From Devosia psychrophila (GTDB lineage: Bacteria > Pseudomonadota > Alphaproteobacteria > Rhizobiales > Devosiaceae), in NCBI RefSeq assembly GCF_000971275.1, contig NZ_LAPV01000192.1, forward strand, positions 1-64,000: DNA of 64,000 nucleotides, read 5' to 3'. Within the stretch, counting starts at the first letter, position 1. The number at the start of each line of letters is the position of its first letter. The notes under the pieces are model-generated. The model did not search any database, was not told the DNA's origin, and was given only the letters and a program-made list of their open reading frames with translations. The position numbers were made by a program, and so were the translations under genes. Below, one piece after another: positions 10,742 to 23,051 of this stretch.

Positions 10742-11683
10742 ATGAAATGGCGCGGCCGGGAGCAAAGCTCCAATATTGAAGATCGTCGTGGTCAAAGCGG
10801 TGGCCGCATGGGCGGATTGGGCGGTAGCCCGTTTGGCCGGGGCGGTGGCATTCGCCTTCCCACCGGCGGCGGTGGCGGTTCTCGCGGCGGCATCGGCAGC
10901 ATTATCGGCATCGTGGTGGTGCTGGGCATTATCTGGGTGCTCACCGGCACCAATCCGATCGACATCCTCACCAACGGCGGCGGTAGCAGCACGGGCTCTG
11001 GCTCCACGGCCAGCTCTTCCGGCCAGGTTCCGACCACGGGCGACGAGGCCGAATTGCGCGACTTCGTCGGCGTGGTGGTCAAGGAAACCGAGGACCTGTG
11101 GACCGAGGTCTTCGCTCAGCAGAACGAAACCTATCCCGCACCAAAGGTGGTGCTGTTCAACGGTGGGGTCGATACGGCCTGTGGCGCGGCTGATTCGAGC
11201 ACTGGGCCATTCTACTGCCCTGGCGACGAGCAGGTTTATATCGACCTCAGCTTCTACGACCAGTTGCGCGACCAGTTTGGTGCCCCGGGCGATTTCGCAC
11301 AGGCCTATGTTCTGGCGCATGAAATTGGCCATCACGTGCAGAATATCACGGGCGTGCTGCCCGAGTTCAACGAGCGTCGCGCGTCGATGAGCACCGAAGA
11401 AGCCAATGCCTATTCGGTGCGCGTCGAGCTACAAGCGGACTGCTATGCCGGTGTCTGGGCAAATTCAGCAGGCCAGGAAGACCTGCTGGACAATGGCGAT
11501 ATTGAGGAAGCACTGAACGCCGCCGAACAGATCGGCGACGATACGCTGCAGAAGCGCATGCAGGGCTTTGCCGTGCCCAAGACCTTCAACCACGGCACCT
11601 CGACGCAACGCAAAACCTGGTTCGAGCGCGGCTACACGTCCGGTAATCCAGGCGATTGCGATACGTTCTCGGGCAACGTTTAG
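10742..11683 (+). CDS. Neutral zinc metallopeptidase, YpfJ family
   Basis: A 313-residue membrane-anchored protein of the YpfJ/KPN_02809 family. It begins MKWRGREQSSNIEDRRG, has a Gly-rich cytoplasmic segment, one transmembrane helix (IGSIIGIVVVLGIIWVLTG, about residues 50-70), a Ser/Gly linker and a periplasmic domain with the zincin motif HEIGHHVQ. The DTACGAADSSTGPFYCP segment, with two cysteines likely disulfide bonded, is typical of the family. Family members are annotated as putative peptidases without a known substrate. It is a monocistronic gene facing carA. Confidence 0.92.
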   Translation: MKWRGREQSSNIEDRRGQSGGRMGGLGGSPFGRGGGIRLPTGGGGGSRGGIGSIIGIVVVLGIIWVLTGTNPIDILTNGGGSSTGSGSTASSSGQVPTTGDEAELRDFVGVVVKETEDLWTEVFAQQNETYPAPKVVLFNGGVDTACGAADSSTGPFYCPGDEQVYIDLSFYDQLRDQFGAPGDFAQAYVLAHEIGHHVQNITGVLPEFNERRASMSTEEANAYSVRVELQADCYAGVWANSAGQEDLLDNGDIEEALNAAEQIGDDTLQKRMQGFAVPKTFNHGTSTQRKTWFERGYTSGNPGDCDTFSGNV

Positions 11684-11729
11684 CGCGCTGTTATTCACCT
11701 CTCCCCCCAAAGGGAGAGGTGAAGGAGTA

Positions 11730-12935
11730 TCAGGCTGCGGGCGCAGCGTGTTCAGGGCGCTCGGCCACGCCCTTTTGCTTGCGGACGTGGTTGAGGAAGC
11801 GCGTGAACAGATAGTGGCTATCGCGCGGGCCGGGGCTGGCTTCAGGGTGATACTGCACCGAGAAGATAGGCTTCCCGTCAACTGAAAGACCGGCATTGGA
11901 CTGGTCGAACAGCGAGATATGGGTCTCGGTGACGCCGGCCGGCAGGCTGGCCTTGTCCACGGCAAAGCCATGGTTCATCGAGGTGATTTCGACCTTGCCG
12001 GTCGTCAGGTCCTTGACCGGATGATTGGCGCCGTGGTGGCCCTGATGCATCTTGGACGTGGTGGCACCCAGCGACAAGCCGAGCAACTGGTGACCGAGGC
12101 AGATGCCGAACACCGGCTTGCCGGTTTCCATCAGCGTCTGAATGGTCGGCACGGCATATTTGCCCGTCGCCGCCGGATCGCCGGGGCCGTTAGAAAGAAA
12201 AATACCGTCGGGATTGTGCGACATCACATCGGCCGCCGTAGCGGTCGCCGGCACGACGGTGACCCGGGCGCCTTGGTCGGCGAGGCAACGCAGGATGTTG
12301 CGCTTGGCGCCGTAGTCGATTGCCACGATATGGAAATCGGGCTTGTCGAGCGTGCCAAAACCCTTGTCCCACTGCCAGCCGGTCTGGTCCCAGTGGTAAG
12401 TCTGGGCCGTGGTGACCTCCTTGGCGAGGTCGAGGCCTTCAAGGCCGGGGAAGGCCTTGAGTTCGGCGTTGATCGAAGCTTCGTCGAACTGGCCGCTGGG
12501 CTCGTGTGCGATGACGCCGTTGGGCATGCCGTTTTCGCGGATCAGTGCGGTCAGGGCGCGTGTGTCTATGCCGGTGATGCCGACGATGTTGCGCTTCTTG
12601 AGCCAGGCATCGAGCTTTTCGGCGGCACGATAATTGGAGGGGTTGGTGATGTCGGCCTTGAGCACGACGCCGCGGACGCCGGACAGGGCGGCCATGTTGA
12701 CCGTCTCGATGTCTTCGTCATTGGTGCCGACGTTGCCAATATGGGGGAAGGTGAAGGTGATGATCTGGCCCGCGTAGGACGGGTCGGTCAGCACTTCCTG
12801 GTAGCCGGTCATGGCGGTGTTGAAGCACACTTCGCCAGCGGCATGGCCAATGGCGCCGATGCCGCGGCCTTCCAGGCGCGTACCGTCTGCAAGGATCAGA
12901 ACTGCGGTCGCGGGGGATTGCTGCCAGCCGGTCAC
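11730..12935 (-). CDS. carA: Carbamoyl-phosphate synthase small subunit
   Basis: A 401-residue glutaminase subunit that hydrolyses glutamine and channels ammonia to CarB for carbamoyl phosphate, feeding pyrimidine and arginine synthesis. The N-terminal CarA domain (ATAVLILADGTRLEGRG, FNTAMTGYQEVLTDPSYAGQ) is followed by a class I amidotransferase domain with nucleophile Cys in GICLGHQLLGLS and the His-Glu of QYHPEASPGP. The start is a GTG at 12935 with GGAGG at good spacing. carB is not in this window. It is divergent from yqeY and ends close to a small GC-rich hairpin at about 11698-11722. Confidence 0.97.
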   Translation of the reverse strand: MTGWQQSPATAVLILADGTRLEGRGIGAIGHAAGEVCFNTAMTGYQEVLTDPSYAGQIITFTFPHIGNVGTNDEDIETVNMAALSGVRGVVLKADITNPSNYRAAEKLDAWLKKRNIVGITGIDTRALTALIRENGMPNGVIAHEPSGQFDEASINAELKAFPGLEGLDLAKEVTTAQTYHWDQTGWQWDKGFGTLDKPDFHIVAIDYGAKRNILRCLADQGARVTVVPATATAADVMSHNPDGIFLSNGPGDPAATGKYAVPTIQTLMETGKPVFGICLGHQLLGLSLGATTSKMHQGHHGANHPVKDLTTGKVEITSMNHGFAVDKASLPAGVTETHISLFDQSNAGLSVDGKPIFSVQYHPEASPGPRDSHYLFTRFLNHVRKQKGVAERPEHAAPAA

Positions 12936-13071
12936 GGTGGGCCTCCAGTAAGTTTGACAATGTCGGTTGAGGCCTCCTCATAGAAGGCCCGACGCAGGGG
13001 CGCAAGTGGCGCTTGCCGTTGTTTACGCCTATATGGGCTCAAGAAAACGCATAGCAAGAGGATGAAAACCC

Positions 13072-13520
13072 ATGCGCGAACAGTTCAGCGAAGGCCTCAA
13101 GACAGCCCTCAAGGCACGTGACCAGCGTCGCACGACGACGCTCCGGGCCATTAGCGGGGCCATCAAGGACAAGGATATCGCCATCCGCCAGGAAAACCGC
13201 GGTCCGGCGACCAACGAGGAAATCCTCACCATCATCCAGAAGATGGTCAAGCAGCGCGAAGAGAGCTTTGCTATCTATGCGCAGGCCGGCCGCGCCGACC
13301 TCGCTACGGTCGAAAAGGAGGAGATCGACATCCTCAACGAGTTCCTGCCCAAGAGCCTGACCGAAGACGAGGTTGAGGCCGCCATCCGTGCTGCCATCGT
13401 CACCAGCGGTGCCGATGGCGCAAAAGACATGGGCAAAGTCATCGCCCAGCTCAAGTCGGATTATCCGGGCCGCATCGACTTCGGCAAGGCGAGCGGCAAG
13501 GTACGGGCGTTTCTCGCCGG

Positions 13521-13524
<4 letters not shown>
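13072..13524 (+). CDS. GatB/YqeY domain protein
   Basis: A 150-residue all-helical protein matching the YqeY family, which resembles the tRNA-binding tail of the amidotransferase subunit GatB. Typical features are LKTALKARDQRRTTTLRAI at the N-terminus, a KQREESFAIYAQAGR segment and the C-terminal DMGKVIAQLKSDYPGRIDFGKAS motif. The start at 13072 has AGAGGA upstream. In alphaproteobacteria this gene commonly lies beside carA and close to dnaG/rpoD, as here. Its function is not established. It converges with, and overlaps by four bases, the downstream diguanylate cyclase gene. Confidence 0.93.
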
Positions 13525-14666
<1,142 letters not shown>

Positions 14667-14777
14667 CGCCCGGTCCACTCGTGCAAAATCGACCGCAAGA
14701 TAAGCGGCTCAGGTTCCCGGGCGCATTGAAGCGGCAGAAGATGACCAAACCGTTATTTTGGCCAGTGGTTTGACGGG

Positions 14778-15956
14778 TTATCCAGCGGCTTCCGGCATGA
14801 TGTCGTCGCTGCGCTGTTCCAGCCAATAGGAGAAAATGGCGATCAAGACGGCGATCACGAGAGCAGCCGTGCCGATCAGCGGCAGATTGCGATAGCCGAA
14901 GCCGCTATCCAGCAGACTGGCGCCGAAAACGGCGCCGATGGCGATGCCGACGTTGAAGCCGCTGGGGATCAAGGCCGAGGCCAGATTGGGCGCGTCTCCA
15001 GCCCAGGCCAGGATGCGCGACTGTAGGGGCGAGCCAAAGGCGAAGTTGACCCCGCCCCAGATGACTACGACCACGGCCATGACGACGGGATAGGGAGCGG
15101 CGAGGTAAATCGCCGCAAAGGCCAATGCCTGGCAGGTTAAAATGCCGATGAGGGAGGGCATCAGCTTCCAGTCGGCAAGACGACCGCCGACAAAGACGCC
15201 GATGGTGGCGCCGACCCCGTAGAGCAGCAGCACCAATGGCACGACGTTGACGTCCAGCCCGCTGACTTCGAGCAGTAGCGGCGCGATATAGGTGAAGAGA
15301 CTGTATTGGCCGATCATCACCAGGATGGCGATGGCGAGCGAGGTGACGATCTGCTGGCGGGCCAGCGCCTTGAACTCGCGGAGGAAGCTGCCAGACGTGC
15401 TCGACTGCCCGGTGGCGGCCGGGAGGAACAGGGCTATGGCGAGGGTGGCGAGCAGCCCTAATACGCCGACGGCCCAAAAGGTGGCGCGCCAGCCCAGAGC
15501 GGTGCCGATGGCAGTGCCGCCGGGGACGCCAAGAATGTTTGAGACGGTGAGACCGGAGAGAATCAGCGCCACGGCAAAGCCGCGCTTGTCGGCCGGCACC
15601 AGATTGACTGCGACAATGGCGGCAATTCCGAAATAAGTACCGTGCACGACCGAGACCAAAACACGGGCCGCCATCAGCAATTCGAAAGTCGGGGCGATTG
15701 CGCAGAGGGCCTGGCCGAAGGTGAACACACCGCCCAGCAACAGGATCAACGTCTTGCGGCTGAGCTTCTTGGTCGCCACGGCCAACAGGGGTCCACCGAT
15801 CGCGATGCCGATGGCATAGCCGCTGACGAGGTATCCCGCGATGGGGATCGAGACGCCGAGACCACGCGCCACATCGGGCAGGACGCCGGCGATCACGAAC
15901 TCGGCGGTGCCGAAAGCGAAGGCTGCGAGAAAAAGTGCGATGAGGGGAAGCGACAT
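14778..15956 (-). CDS. MFS transporter
   Basis: A 392-residue, 12-helix MFS protein of the arabinose-efflux/drug antiporter group (MSLPLIALFLAAFAFGTAEF at the N-terminus, then VISGVLPDVA-like IAGVLPDVARGLGVSIP). The loop 2-3 region is ATKKLSRKTLIL. The frame is open 75 bases further up to a TTG, but that extension is charged and unlike the family, so ATG 15956 is preferred although no clear ribosome site precedes it. It stands alone between the diguanylate cyclase and the divergent HdeD gene. The substrate is unknown. Confidence 0.87.
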   Translation of the reverse strand: MSLPLIALFLAAFAFGTAEFVIAGVLPDVARGLGVSIPIAGYLVSGYAIGIAIGGPLLAVATKKLSRKTLILLLGGVFTFGQALCAIAPTFELLMAARVLVSVVHGTYFGIAAIVAVNLVPADKRGFAVALILSGLTVSNILGVPGGTAIGTALGWRATFWAVGVLGLLATLAIALFLPAATGQSSTSGSFLREFKALARQQIVTSLAIAILVMIGQYSLFTYIAPLLLEVSGLDVNVVPLVLLLYGVGATIGVFVGGRLADWKLMPSLIGILTCQALAFAAIYLAAPYPVVMAVVVVIWGGVNFAFGSPLQSRILAWAGDAPNLASALIPSGFNVGIAIGAVFGASLLDSGFGYRNLPLIGTAALVIAVLIAIFSYWLEQRSDDIMPEAAG

Positions 15957-16137
15957 GACTGCAAACCGCCAGCGGCGGGACCCGATTGAAGCGGTCTCAA
16001 ACCACGGCGCGGGCAAGGTAGCAATCAACAATTGGCCGAGGTGAGTATAGAAAAACTAAAAGCCGCGCACGGCTTGGAACTGCGGGGAAGTGCGTTAGAT
16101 TGCGCAGCGGCGGCTTGGCGCCGATCTGGAGAAAACT

Positions 16138-16701
16138 ATGACGGTTTCGGTTAAGACGAGGAGACGCTTTGCATTGGCGACGGCGCTTCGCGGCGCGTTG
16201 ATGTTGCTGGCGGGGCTCTATGCAGTTATCTGGCCTACCGATGCACTGACCGTGATGGTGCTGGCTGGTGGCATTTTGCTGCTGATCGACGGTGCGTTGG
16301 GCCTATGGAGCCTGACCTTTGGCGGCGGCAAGAGCGGCAATTACTGGTTTGACGTCGTGTCCAACGCGTTGTCGCTGGTGCTGGGCGTGCTGGTCCTGCT
16401 CAGCCCGCTGCTGGCAACGATCCTGACGGTGACCTTTATGGCGAGCCTCGTCGGTATCGCGGCGCTGGTCGTGGGCGTCATGCAGATCGTAGTGATCACC
16501 CGCGAGCGGGAGCACTACGCCCGCATCTGGCCAGTCGTGTTATCAGGTGTGTCATACATCCTGCTAGGACTGGTATTCCTGTTTTTCCCACTCGTCGCCG
16601 GTACAACGGCCGTAATTTTTGGCGGCGTGATGCTGGTGTTTTTTGCCTTCGGCCTCTTTGGTTGGGCATGGCGGCTATATCAGCGCAGCAAGGGCGTCTG
16701 A
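16138..16701 (+). CDS. HdeD family membrane protein (DUF308)
   Basis: A 187-residue protein with six hydrophobic segments arranged as DUF308 repeats, such as ALRGALMLLAGLYAVIWP and the later VLSGVSYILLGLVFLFFP. E. coli HdeD, in the same family, contributes to acid resistance at high cell density; a general stress role here is only by analogy. ATG 16138 is preceded by GGAG six bases upstream. The last 22 bases overlap the convergent YihY/BrkB gene. Confidence 0.88.
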   Translation: MTVSVKTRRRFALATALRGALMLLAGLYAVIWPTDALTVMVLAGGILLLIDGALGLWSLTFGGGKSGNYWFDVVSNALSLVLGVLVLLSPLLATILTVTFMASLVGIAALVVGVMQIVVITREREHYARIWPVVLSGVSYILLGLVFLFFPLVAGTTAVIFGGVMLVFFAFGLFGWAWRLYQRSKGV

Positions 16702-17582
16702 GCCTTATATTGAAGGCTTTCGCGTTGCAGCTCGGCGTTGATGGTGGCGCCGAGCACGACGATGAGCGCCGAGTTATACATCCAAAGTAACATCACGATG
16801 GCGGTGGCCAACGAGCCAAAAGTGGCCTCGAACTGGCCAAGGCGCTCGACATAGAACGAGAAAATCACACAGGTCAGCAGCCACAGCACGGTGGCAATGA
16901 TGGCGCCGGGCCAAATCCAGCGGGCCCGCTTGGAGCGGCGGTCCGGCGCGAAGCGGTAAAAAGCCGCGATACCCATGACGCCAAGGCCTAAAAGTATTGG
17001 CCAGCGCAGCCAGAGCACCAGGACCTGCCCGACGCCGAGCCAGGGCAGGGCCGCGAAATACGCGGGGATCAGGGCCACCAGCGTCAACACGATCATCATG
17101 CCAAAGCCGGCGAGAAACGTTACCCAGACCGACATGGCGACAGCCGCCAGAAAGTTCCGCTTGTCGGGCTCGGCATGGGTCCGAGAGACCGCATACATCA
17201 GCGCAGCAACGCCGCGAGACGCGCTCCACGCCGCGATCAGCAGAGAGATCACGAGGCCCAGACCCAGACCGCCGCGCGGTTGCTCCAGCAAGGTGACCAG
17301 TTGCCCCGCCAGAGTGCGGCGCACGACTTCAGGCACAAGGCCCTCGAGACGATCAACCATTTCCGCCAGAAAAAGTGGCTTGGCAAACAGACCGAGCAGG
17401 AGAACGGCGCTGGCAACGGCGGGGAACAGCGACAAGAAGCCGAAATAAGCAACGCCGGCGCAGCGCATCGACGTGTCCATCTGCGTCATGGACCGGGCGG
17501 TACGCCAGAGCACGCGGCGCCAGCGGCGACGGTGTAACTTGGCCAGCGGGAACGTAAGGGCTTGCAGAATGGTGTCGGTCAT
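16680..17582 (-). CDS. YihY/BrkB family inner membrane protein
   Basis: A protein of about 300 residues with six hydrophobic segments. Family features are the N-terminal TSMRCAGVAYFGFLSLFPAV, matching the usual A-YY-SLFPLL pattern, the central LLIAAWSASRGVAALMYAVSR, and a C-terminal LWMYNSALIVVLGATINAEL. The family was once called ribonuclease BN, a wrong assignment now dropped; the function remains unknown. A TTG three codons upstream also opens the frame, but ATG 17582 is likelier. It overlaps the HdeD gene tail to tail. Confidence 0.9.
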   Translation of the reverse strand: MTDTILQALTFPLAKLHRRRWRRVLWRTARSMTQMDTSMRCAGVAYFGFLSLFPAVASAVLLLGLFAKPLFLAEMVDRLEGLVPEVVRRTLAGQLVTLLEQPRGGLGLGLVISLLIAAWSASRGVAALMYAVSRTHAEPDKRNFLAAVAMSVWVTFLAGFGMMIVLTLVALIPAYFAALPWLGVGQVLVLWLRWPILLGLGVMGIAAFYRFAPDRRSKRARWIWPGAIIATVLWLLTCVIFSFYVERLGQFEATFGSLATAIVMLLWMYNSALIVVLGATINAELQRESLQYKAQTPLLR

Positions 17583-17619
17583 GCCCGTCAACGCCGGAAT
17601 TGGGGTGAAGTTGCCGCGG

Positions 17620-18012
17620 CTAGCGGTAGATCACTGCAATACCAGCGACGCTGTCGTCCTGACGATAAATCCTGGCGCCTACGGGGAGCGTCAGTTCGAT
17701 ACTGCCGAAGCCGTCCCAGCGCGGGTCAAGGTCGGCAGCGACGCCGATAGAGGCGAAGCTGGTGGCGTCTTCGGGCAGGTCATCACCAGCAGGAATCACT
17801 GCGGCCTGGGTGTTCGGACTGGTTTCGCCGCAGCTGCGTGAAAACACCACAAGGTCGAACTGCGCATCGGGCGCGGTGAGCCGGTCACTGATCGCGGTGG
17901 TGCAACCGGGCGCCAGGCCAGACAGATACCAAAGGCCGCCGCCGACCAGGATGGCCGGCGCTGTGGTCAGCAAGGCGAACAGGCGAAGCGGGAATTTATT
18001 GGTCGATGGCAC
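17620..18012 (-). CDS. Hypothetical membrane-anchored protein
   Basis: A 130-residue protein I do not recognise. The start is a GTG at 18012. An N-terminal helix (LFALLTTAPAILVGGGLWYL, about residues 11-30) looks like a membrane anchor or uncleaved signal. The rest is polar, with two cysteines (PGCTT and SRSCGE) and a beta-rich pattern ending DLDPRWDGFGSIELTLPVGA. It lies 37 bases upstream of the YihY gene on the same strand and may be cotranscribed. It is divergent from dnaG across 68 bases. Confidence 0.7.
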   Translation of the reverse strand: MPSTNKFPLRLFALLTTAPAILVGGGLWYLSGLAPGCTTAISDRLTAPDAQFDLVVFSRSCGETSPNTQAAVIPAGDDLPEDATSFASIGVAADLDPRWDGFGSIELTLPVGARIYRQDDSVAGIAVIYR

Positions 18013-18080
18013 GGCAAGACCTGCTGTGGATAAGTCGTCTCTTGGTGACTCTGGGGCAATGAGTGCTTACTTAGCACCTC

Positions 18081-20015
18081 ATGCGCTTTTCCGATCAGTT
18101 TCTCGATGAGATCCGTCAACGCCTGCCGATAACGCAGGTGGTGGGCGAGCATGTGCTGTGGGACAAGCGCAAAAGCCAGCCGGGCAAGGGCGATATGTGG
18201 GCCTGCTGCCCGTTCCATGGGGAAAAAAGCCCGAGCTTTCACGCCGATGACCGGCGCGGCATCTATCATTGCTTTGGCTGCGGCGTGTCGGGCGATCATT
18301 TTCGGTTCCTGACCGAAAAGGCCGGTATGAGCTTTCCCGAGGCAGTGGAGCGGTTGGCGGGCATGGCCGGCGTGCCGATGCCGGCACGCGACGAGCGCCA
18401 GGAGAAGCGCGAGGCCGAACGCAAGAGCCTGATCGACGTCATGGAACTGGCGACGAAATATTTTGAGGCTGCCCTGCAGCATAATATCGGGGCGCGGGCC
18501 CGTGGCTATCTGCTTGAGCGGGGCGTTTCCTCGCAGAGCCAGACGCGGTTCCGCATCGGCTTTTCGCCGGATAGCCGCAACGGGCTGAAGGAACATCTGG
18601 CAGGCAATGGCGTCTCGGCGCAGGACATGGTCGATACCGGACTGGTGGCCAGCCGTGACGGCGATGCGCTGACCTACGACCGGTTCCGCAATCGCGTGAT
18701 GTTCCCGATCATGGATTTCCGAGGCCGGGTGATCGCCTTTGGCGGTCGTGCGCTGTCGGCCGATGTGCCGGCGAAATACCTGAACTCGCCCGAGACCGAA
18801 CTCTTCAGCAAGCGGCGCACGCTGTATAATGGCCAGACGGCACGGCAGGCAGCACGCGACGGCAGCACGGTCATCGTGGTCGAGGGCTATCTCGACGTCA
18901 TCGCGGCGGTGTCGGCGGGTTTCGAGGGCACGGTTGCGCCCTTGGGTACGGCGATGACCGAGGAGCACCTGCAGATGCTCTGGCAGATGTCGCCCGACCC
19001 GGTGCTGTGTTTTGATGGCGACAAGGCCGGGCTGAAGGCTGCCGAGCGCACGGCGGATATCGTCATGCCGCATCTCAAGCCGGGTTTTACCGTGCGCATC
19101 GCGACGCTGCCCGAGGGGCAGGACCCGGATGATTTGATCAAGGCGCAGGGCCGTGGCGCTTTTGCCGATGTGATCGATCGGGCGCGGTCGCTGTCGGATG
19201 TGATCTGGAGCATGGAGACGGGCGGGCTGGTGCCGGAAACGCCGGAAGCCCGGGCGGCGCTACAGGCACGGTTGCGCGAACGGTCCAACGGCATCCAGGA
19301 CAGCTCGGTACGCTTCCATTATTCGCAGGCGTTCGACGAAAAGCTGCGGGCTTTCCTCGCTCCAATGCGGCAAAACCGGTTCGAACCGCGTGGCGGGCAG
19401 CAGCGCTATGGCCAAAGCGGGGCTTATGGCTACCCCAGTCGTGGCACGCCGCGTCTGGTGGTCAGCGACACCCTGCGCAATTCGCGATTGCTGAAACCGG
19501 GCTCGATGGCCGAGGCGACGCCGCGCGAGGCGACGATCATCCTGAGCCTGGTCAATCACCCGGCGCTGGTCGAGGACAAGTTCGAATTGCTGGCCGCGAT
19601 CGACTTCGACACGCCGCTGGCGCAAAAGGTGATGGGCGAGATTTTAAGCCTATGCGTGCGGCATCACGATATTTCGGCAGAGGACCTTAAGTCAGCGTTG
19701 GGGGCGCGCGGGCACGGGCCGACGTTGGACCGGATGGCCGATGTTTTGCTGCGGCAGGGCGTTTGGCAGATCGCGACCGAGATCGCCTTGCCCGATGCCG
19801 AGACCGGTTTAAGTCACGCACTGGCCTTGCATAATAAGAAAGTTCAACTAAATAGGGAGCTCAAAGCAGCCGAAGCGGCGCTGGGCGAAGACCCAAGCGA
19901 AGAAACCTTTGAAAGGCTGCGGGACATCAAGAACCAGATTACCACTGTCGATGGCACAGAGGCATTGATCGAAGGATTTGGTTCGTTATCGGGACGCGCG
20001 ACACGCAGCTTTTAG
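18081..20015 (+). CDS. dnaG: DNA primase
   Basis: A 644-residue primase that makes RNA primers at the replication fork. Domains in order are a CHC2 zinc finger (CCPFHGEKSPSFH then YHCFGCG, residues about 41-66), the catalytic core with TOPRIM motifs (VIVVEGYLDVIA and CFDGDKAGLKAA), and a C-terminal DnaB-interacting helical domain. Full length for alphaproteobacteria. The ATG at 18081 has no obvious Shine-Dalgarno sequence. It precedes rpoD by 187 bases, the usual partial macromolecular-synthesis arrangement. A near-perfect 24-base palindrome overlaps the stop codon. Confidence 0.98.
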   Translation: MRFSDQFLDEIRQRLPITQVVGEHVLWDKRKSQPGKGDMWACCPFHGEKSPSFHADDRRGIYHCFGCGVSGDHFRFLTEKAGMSFPEAVERLAGMAGVPMPARDERQEKREAERKSLIDVMELATKYFEAALQHNIGARARGYLLERGVSSQSQTRFRIGFSPDSRNGLKEHLAGNGVSAQDMVDTGLVASRDGDALTYDRFRNRVMFPIMDFRGRVIAFGGRALSADVPAKYLNSPETELFSKRRTLYNGQTARQAARDGSTVIVVEGYLDVIAAVSAGFEGTVAPLGTAMTEEHLQMLWQMSPDPVLCFDGDKAGLKAAERTADIVMPHLKPGFTVRIATLPEGQDPDDLIKAQGRGAFADVIDRARSLSDVIWSMETGGLVPETPEARAALQARLRERSNGIQDSSVRFHYSQAFDEKLRAFLAPMRQNRFEPRGGQQRYGQSGAYGYPSRGTPRLVVSDTLRNSRLLKPGSMAEATPREATIILSLVNHPALVEDKFELLAAIDFDTPLAQKVMGEILSLCVRHHDISAEDLKSALGARGHGPTLDRMADVLLRQGVWQIATEIALPDAETGLSHALALHNKKVQLNRELKAAEAALGEDPSEETFERLRDIKNQITTVDGTEALIEGFGSLSGRATRSF

Positions 20016-20032
20016 GAGTTTTCTCCGAAAAG
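20009..20032. terminator. Palindromic hairpin across the dnaG stop codon
   Basis: CTTTTAGGAG-TTTT-CTCCGAAAAG forms a 10-base stem with one mismatch and a four-T loop. The TAG of dnaG lies in the left arm. No T-run follows on the plus strand, so it may be an attenuator or RNA-processing site between dnaG and rpoD rather than a full terminator. Confidence 0.5.
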
Positions 20033-20202
20033 TGCGGGTACGCGCGATTTTGCATATGGTGATATGCGAAACTAATCCGAAGCGAACCGGGTTGCTACTT
20101 GAGGCGTTAACGCCTTGGTGACCAAACCTTTACCTTGCCTTGAGGTGTCACCACTTAAAGCCTTATTCGGGCCCGGGCGCACGGGATCCGACGGAGTACC
20201 AG

Positions 20203-22275
<2,073 letters not shown>

Positions 22276-22284
22276 GCTATTGGG

Positions 22285-22308
22285 TCATCCCCGCGAAAGC
22301 GGGGATGA
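22285..22308 (+). terminator. Hairpin after rpoD
   Basis: TCATCCCCGC-GAAA-GCGGGGATGA forms a perfect 10-base stem with a GNRA-type loop, followed by TCGTTT. It starts nine bases after the rpoD stop. The same TCATCCCCGC-type unit is a frequent intergenic repeat in related genomes, so it may serve as terminator and repeat at once. Confidence 0.7.
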
Positions 22309-22351
22309 TCGTTTGACGGCTAGGGACTTCGCGATATGGGGGATGTTTGAA

Positions 22352-22663
22352 ATGACGACAGTCCCCACTCGCCTTAAGCTGACGACCATCAGGGCTATCG
22401 TTCCTTTCAAGCTGGTGGTGACGTTTTCCGATGGCTCGTATGGCACGTTCGATGCCGCGCCGATGATCGGGGAACGCGGTGAGGGCACCGAGCCGTTGCG
22501 GGATCGGCGCTTCTTTGGCAGTGTCGAGCTGAAAAACGGCGTGCCCACCTGGCCGAACCACTTCGATGTGTCGCCGGGCTGGCTGCGCGAAGAAATGGAA
22601 AAACGCGGCGAACTGCAATTGCCGCTGCCCGTCCGCCGGTTGCGCGGAACGGCTCAAAACTGA
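22352..22663 (+). CDS. DUF2442-like protein
   Basis: A small protein of about 103 residues. The pattern FKLVVTFSDGSYGTFDAAP, then EPLRDRRFFGSVELKNG and PTWPNHFDVSPGWLREEM, matches DUF2442, a small fold often found next to toxin-antitoxin-like or DUF4160 genes; no DUF4160 partner is present here. The frame is open back into the rpoD hairpin, so ATG 22352 with GGGGGA at spacing of eight is preferred. It is 11 bases upstream of the HlyU-family gene and probably in one transcript with it. Confidence 0.72.
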   Translation: MTTVPTRLKLTTIRAIVPFKLVVTFSDGSYGTFDAAPMIGERGEGTEPLRDRRFFGSVELKNGVPTWPNHFDVSPGWLREEMEKRGELQLPLPVRRLRGTAQN

Positions 22664-22674
22664 GGAGACCAACC

Positions 22675-22965
22675 ATGTCGTTCTGGAAAAACCTGTTCGG
22701 TGGCGGTTCTTCGAATGCCGAGCCAGCCGGTGACAAGGTGTTGGGCGAGGAAGGCTACAAGGGCTTCCTGATAAAGGCCATCGAGATGAAGGCCGGTAGC
22801 GAGTTGCAACTCGCTGGCACCATTGAAAAAGACATTGGCGGCGAGCTTAAGAGCTATCGGTTCGTGCGTGCAGATCGCATGAGTTCCCGCGATGACCTGA
22901 CCGCGCTGGCGCTGGCCAAGGGCCGGCAGATCATCGACGAGCAGGGCGAAGCTATTTTCGCCTAA
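22675..22965 (+). CDS. HlyU-family protein
   Basis: A 96-residue protein with the family hallmarks: MSFWKNLFGGG at the N-terminus, EEGYKGFLIKAIEMKAG, then RFVRADRMSSRDDLTALALAK and KGRQIIDEQGEAIF. Pfam names the family after a proposed haemolysin activator from Vibrio, but most members, including the alphaproteobacterial ones, have no known function and lack the winged-helix of Vibrio HlyU. ATG 22675 has GAGGAG nearby (CTGAGGAGACCAACC). It follows the DUF2442 gene by 11 bases. Confidence 0.85.
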   Translation: MSFWKNLFGGGSSNAEPAGDKVLGEEGYKGFLIKAIEMKAGSELQLAGTIEKDIGGELKSYRFVRADRMSSRDDLTALALAKGRQIIDEQGEAIFA

Positions 22966-23051
22966 GCCTCTACTGACAAAACTAATTTTGGCGCCAGCGT
23001 TCGCGGACATGCTGTCCTGCAAGACCGTCCTGCCGCATAGGAGACTATACC

